Origin: Symsagittifera roscoffensis
Lineage: Eukaryota; Xenacoelomorpha; Acoela; Convolutidae
Length of the DNA: 20,904 nt
Direction of reading: 5' to 3'
Assembly: GCF_963678635.1 (NCBI RefSeq)
Contig: NW_026970953.1
Location: 1 to 20,904 of the forward strand
Shown here piece after piece: positions 18,510-20,904 of the stretch. The notes beneath the pieces were generated by a model. The model did not search any database and had not been told where the DNA came from. It worked only from the letters and a program-made list of their open reading frames with translations. A program made the position numbers and the translations under genes. Every line of letters begins with the position of its first letter. Within the stretch, counting starts at the first letter, position 1.

Positions 18510-19320
18510 AAGTTTTCTTTTATGTACCACATTTATTCAGGTTCTTTTGAAAAAGTCGACTTTAAAAATCGCACCAAGTTTTCAATTTCCGCTTCGTGAT
18601 TTTTTTGGATGGCAGGGAAGGCGTAGCTATAAACTGAAAATGAAAATTTTTATTGAATTATTACGAAAAATGAATAAATAAAAAACATTATCACCACTTA
18701 GAAAAATGACATGCTAGCACAACGTTAGATTTCTAATCGAACCTTTGAAATTAAAAAACTAGGAGAAAAAGAACTCTCAGAAACATATTTGCACGAATTT
18801 TAAAAATATACTGAAAAACTAAAAATAAGTAAAAACTAGACTGAAGAGAAATTATCAACTCAGCGTTTTCAACACTTTTCATAATTTTTGAGCATTCCTT
18901 AACTTTTAGTCAAAGTTTTAAGCATAAAGATGGACTAAAATGAGCAAAAGCTCTTGTTTAATTTACAAATTCAACCTAATTGATATATTTATATGTAAGA
19001 AAAAACTTTCCAAAATCAAAGGCGACAAGCAAAACAAGTATGGTTTCCCTATAAGGGAACGTAAGTTTTCTGCTGTTAACCTTTTTTTGCTTTTGTATTT
19101 TATCCTTGTTTTTTCATATTAGAGTCACTTTATACTCATTTATACCGCCAGTTCTATCTATTTTACTCTGGAACAATTAACCGACATTTAAAAAACATTT
19201 TCTGCTCCCATGTACCTACAATTCGCGGTTATAGGTGAATCCAGCGACCGCAGAAAACCGCAGTCGATCCGCAGAAAATTTAGTTAACCTATTCATCTGC
19301 GCTACTCAGCAGTAACAAGT
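18510..19320. other. AT-rich non-coding stretch
   Basis: A short plus-strand frame at 18940-19122 contains a good splice-donor-like word, GTAAGT, at about 19059, but no matching downstream exon in a compatible phase could be shown. CCGCAGAAAA-type words recur at 19250-19280 as a short imperfect repeat. I see no RNA gene. Confidence 0.4.
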
Positions 19321-19321
19321 A

Positions 19322-19681
19322 GTGGTGTGGCATAAGATTATTAATAATATGAGTGCCGGCCAATGCACAAATGAAAACAGCTCTTTCTCGTTTCAATATT
19401 TGATTGGACTCATAAAATTGCTAAAAATCACCGCAATTAATTGTTGTCCGAGAAGTGTCAAACTTGACATCGAATTTTTTCTGATCAGCTCCGGTGTTCT
19501 GGTAAAACCTGTCACGAAGCGTTTGATTTCTTAAAGAAGAAAGCGGAAACAGAGTCGCAAGAGTGTTACAAGGAACTTCATCACGATAGCTACTTGGAAC
19601 TTAAATCTGAGAATTGTATTCAATTACAAGGACAACCTCCCAGCGGTCGACTGGATTGATATTGATTTATCAAGACAGTGA
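19322..19681 (+). pseudogene. coding-like stretch with one internal stop
   Basis: One plus-strand frame runs about 120 codons with a single internal TAA at 19532 before a TGA at 19679. Before the stop it reads with phrases such as IKLLKITAINCCPRSVKLDI; after it, VTRNFITIATWNLNLRIVFN and then DNLPAVDWIDIDLSRQ. In the next frame a second open stretch (about 19468-19648) also looks protein-like (KTCHEAFDFLKKKAETESQE). The strand is purine-rich here, which favours open frames, so this could be base composition. I recognise no family. A decayed exon or the body of a degraded mobile element are the likeliest explanations. Confidence 0.3.
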
Positions 19682-19763
19682 CCTTGTTTTGAAACCTCTA
19701 AAAATGGTAATTCCACACACAAAAAATTCTTAAACAGGTGTTTTTAAAGTTCGAATCATCACG

Positions 19764-20904
19764 ATGAAGAAGTCGGCCATCAGGAGAAAGGCGGTGAAAA
19801 GAAGATTTATGGACAATGTCAAGAAAACTGAAGGGGGCTGAGAGAAGGAAGCTTTAACGGAGAGTGTGATTTATAGTTGTGAGTTGTCTCACGTGATGTT
19901 TATTTCTCGTGACTTGCACAGGAATGAGTACAGTTTTGCTACACCTTCAATGTTGAGTTGAAAACGAGAACTGATTTGGAAAAAAGTTATGCCTGATGCG
20001 TGTGATGCGTGATTATGCCTACTTTTTTATGAATTTTTTAATTGCAGCGAACGCGTAAAATTGTTTGGACTTCATCTGAGAAACGACATACCACTTGAGT
20101 TTTTGAGAAATCAAGCAGCGCCTGTAAAGGAATTTTTTGGACCAAAGGGTCCAGTTTTTTTTAATTAGAACTTCCCAGAATCGAAAAAAAGCCAGAAGAG
20201 ACGCAGAAAACGTCTCAAGCTACTAAGATAAGGCAAGAAGAGCGAACACAGAGCTGTAAAAGGAAAAATAAATACCGGTAGTAAGATATTTAACTCTCAG
20301 AGCAAAAAACAACAACGGTTGCTAAATTAACACAATTCAACAGGGCAAGATTGACCATAAAGGCAGGAAAAAGAAGAGATTGGCAAAAAACCCTTGATGA
20401 CATCAAGTTATTGAATTTGAATCAGAGTTTTTTTGTCATTTAGAACAAAGCAAGGGATAAACTCAATGAGACACATTTTTTTTTCTCTGATATCGACAAA
20501 TGACTTTGAGATCTCATACCTTGGAATGTTCCAATGGAAGGTTTTTGAGAGATGGAGGCCGAGCCAAAAACGTGTAAAAGAAAATAAAATAGACATAATC
20601 GGACAAAAGCATAGAAAAGACAAGAAAAAAATCTCAAATGCTACGGATTTGTGGTAAGGCAATTCGACAAAAATGTCGGATCTGAGTAAAATGAAAAAGT
20701 TTTTTGAAGTCAACCATGTTGGTTTGACTGATCCGACTCAAGCAGTGAAAAAATTCAGTTAATGACTCAAAAGGTATCAAGCACTGAAAAACAATATTTA
20801 CAAAAAATTAGTGGCCCTGAATAAAGAAACGAATTTAGTGAAAATCTCTGCAATAGCTTATGTTCTACAGGCGGGCAACCATCCAACCAAATATATGTCC
20901 TGGC
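19764..20904 (+). pseudogene. long degenerate coding-like frame running off the window
   Basis: The frame starting at the ATG at 19764 stays largely open to the window end, about 380 codons with about fourteen stops. That is roughly half of what I would expect by chance. Open runs include 39 codons (19842-19958), 51 codons (20013-20165, with KLFGLHLRNDIPLEFLRNQ and VKEFFGPKGPVFF), 78 codons (20421-20654) and the final 46 codons (20766-20904, with KISAIAYVLQAGNHPTKY). Around 20330-20430 another frame is open instead, consistent with indels. The product would be Lys/Arg-rich with no domain I recognise. TTTTTTAATTGCAG at 20034-20047 could be a splice acceptor. The minus strand is also open in places, so coding origin is an inference. 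Confidence 0.35.

Noticed and set aside
18940-20047. Two-exon gene joining a GTAAGT donor near 19059 with the TTGCAG acceptor at 20047
   Set aside because: The reading phases do not match: the joined frame meets a stop almost at once. The sequence between is itself coding-like in places.
20408-20713. 101-codon minus-strand frame
   Set aside because: It is antisense to the more coherent plus-strand frame over 20421-20904. Its Phe/Leu/Ser-rich product is what the reverse of a Lys/Glu-rich coding strand would give.

Overview
This window looks like nuclear DNA from a eukaryote, probably an invertebrate animal, although I cannot place the lineage from sequence alone. It is roughly two-thirds A+T, full of poly-T and poly-A runs, and has almost no long open reading frames: the longest start-to-stop frame is 126 codons and matches no family I recognise. 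There are tRNA-derived retroposons with RNA polymerase III box A and box B motifs, a short non-autonomous DNA transposon, several decayed duplications and satellite-like arrays. I see no operons, ribosome binding sites, rRNA genes, CRISPR arrays or true tRNA genes. It reads as intergenic or long-intron sequence made largely of old repeats.

Layout from left to right. Positions 1-240 hold a short array of about 30-bp units, each with a small hairpin. Positions 377-795 hold an imperfect tandem duplication. Positions about 1670-2650 and 12318-12663 carry copies of one dispersed repeat family, with a fragment near 4900. Positions 5305-6783 hold two arrays of a self-complementary decamer (ATTATAATCR), bracketed by a related direct repeat. 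Positions 8411-8626 are a compact MITE with terminal inverted repeats and a 9-bp target-site duplication. Positions 10982-11888 hold two copies of a tRNA-derived element in opposite orientation, apparently nested. A different tRNA-derived SINE lies at about 12830-13065.

The right half has an old duplication of about 1.1-1.2 kb (13510-14680 and 14875-15885) and a younger duplication of about 500 bp (16414-16914 and 17018-17521). From about 18270 onward, and especially 19322-20904, composition changes: the plus strand becomes purine-rich and G+C rises. Long stretches of one frame are open with relatively few stops. This may be a decayed coding sequence or the body of a degraded mobile element, but I cannot name the protein. 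Two other coding-like stretches lie at 8972-9376 and 10643-10870.

I found no clear novel gene system. The most solid observations are the MITE with its target-site duplication, the nested inverted SINE pair and the palindromic decamer arrays.
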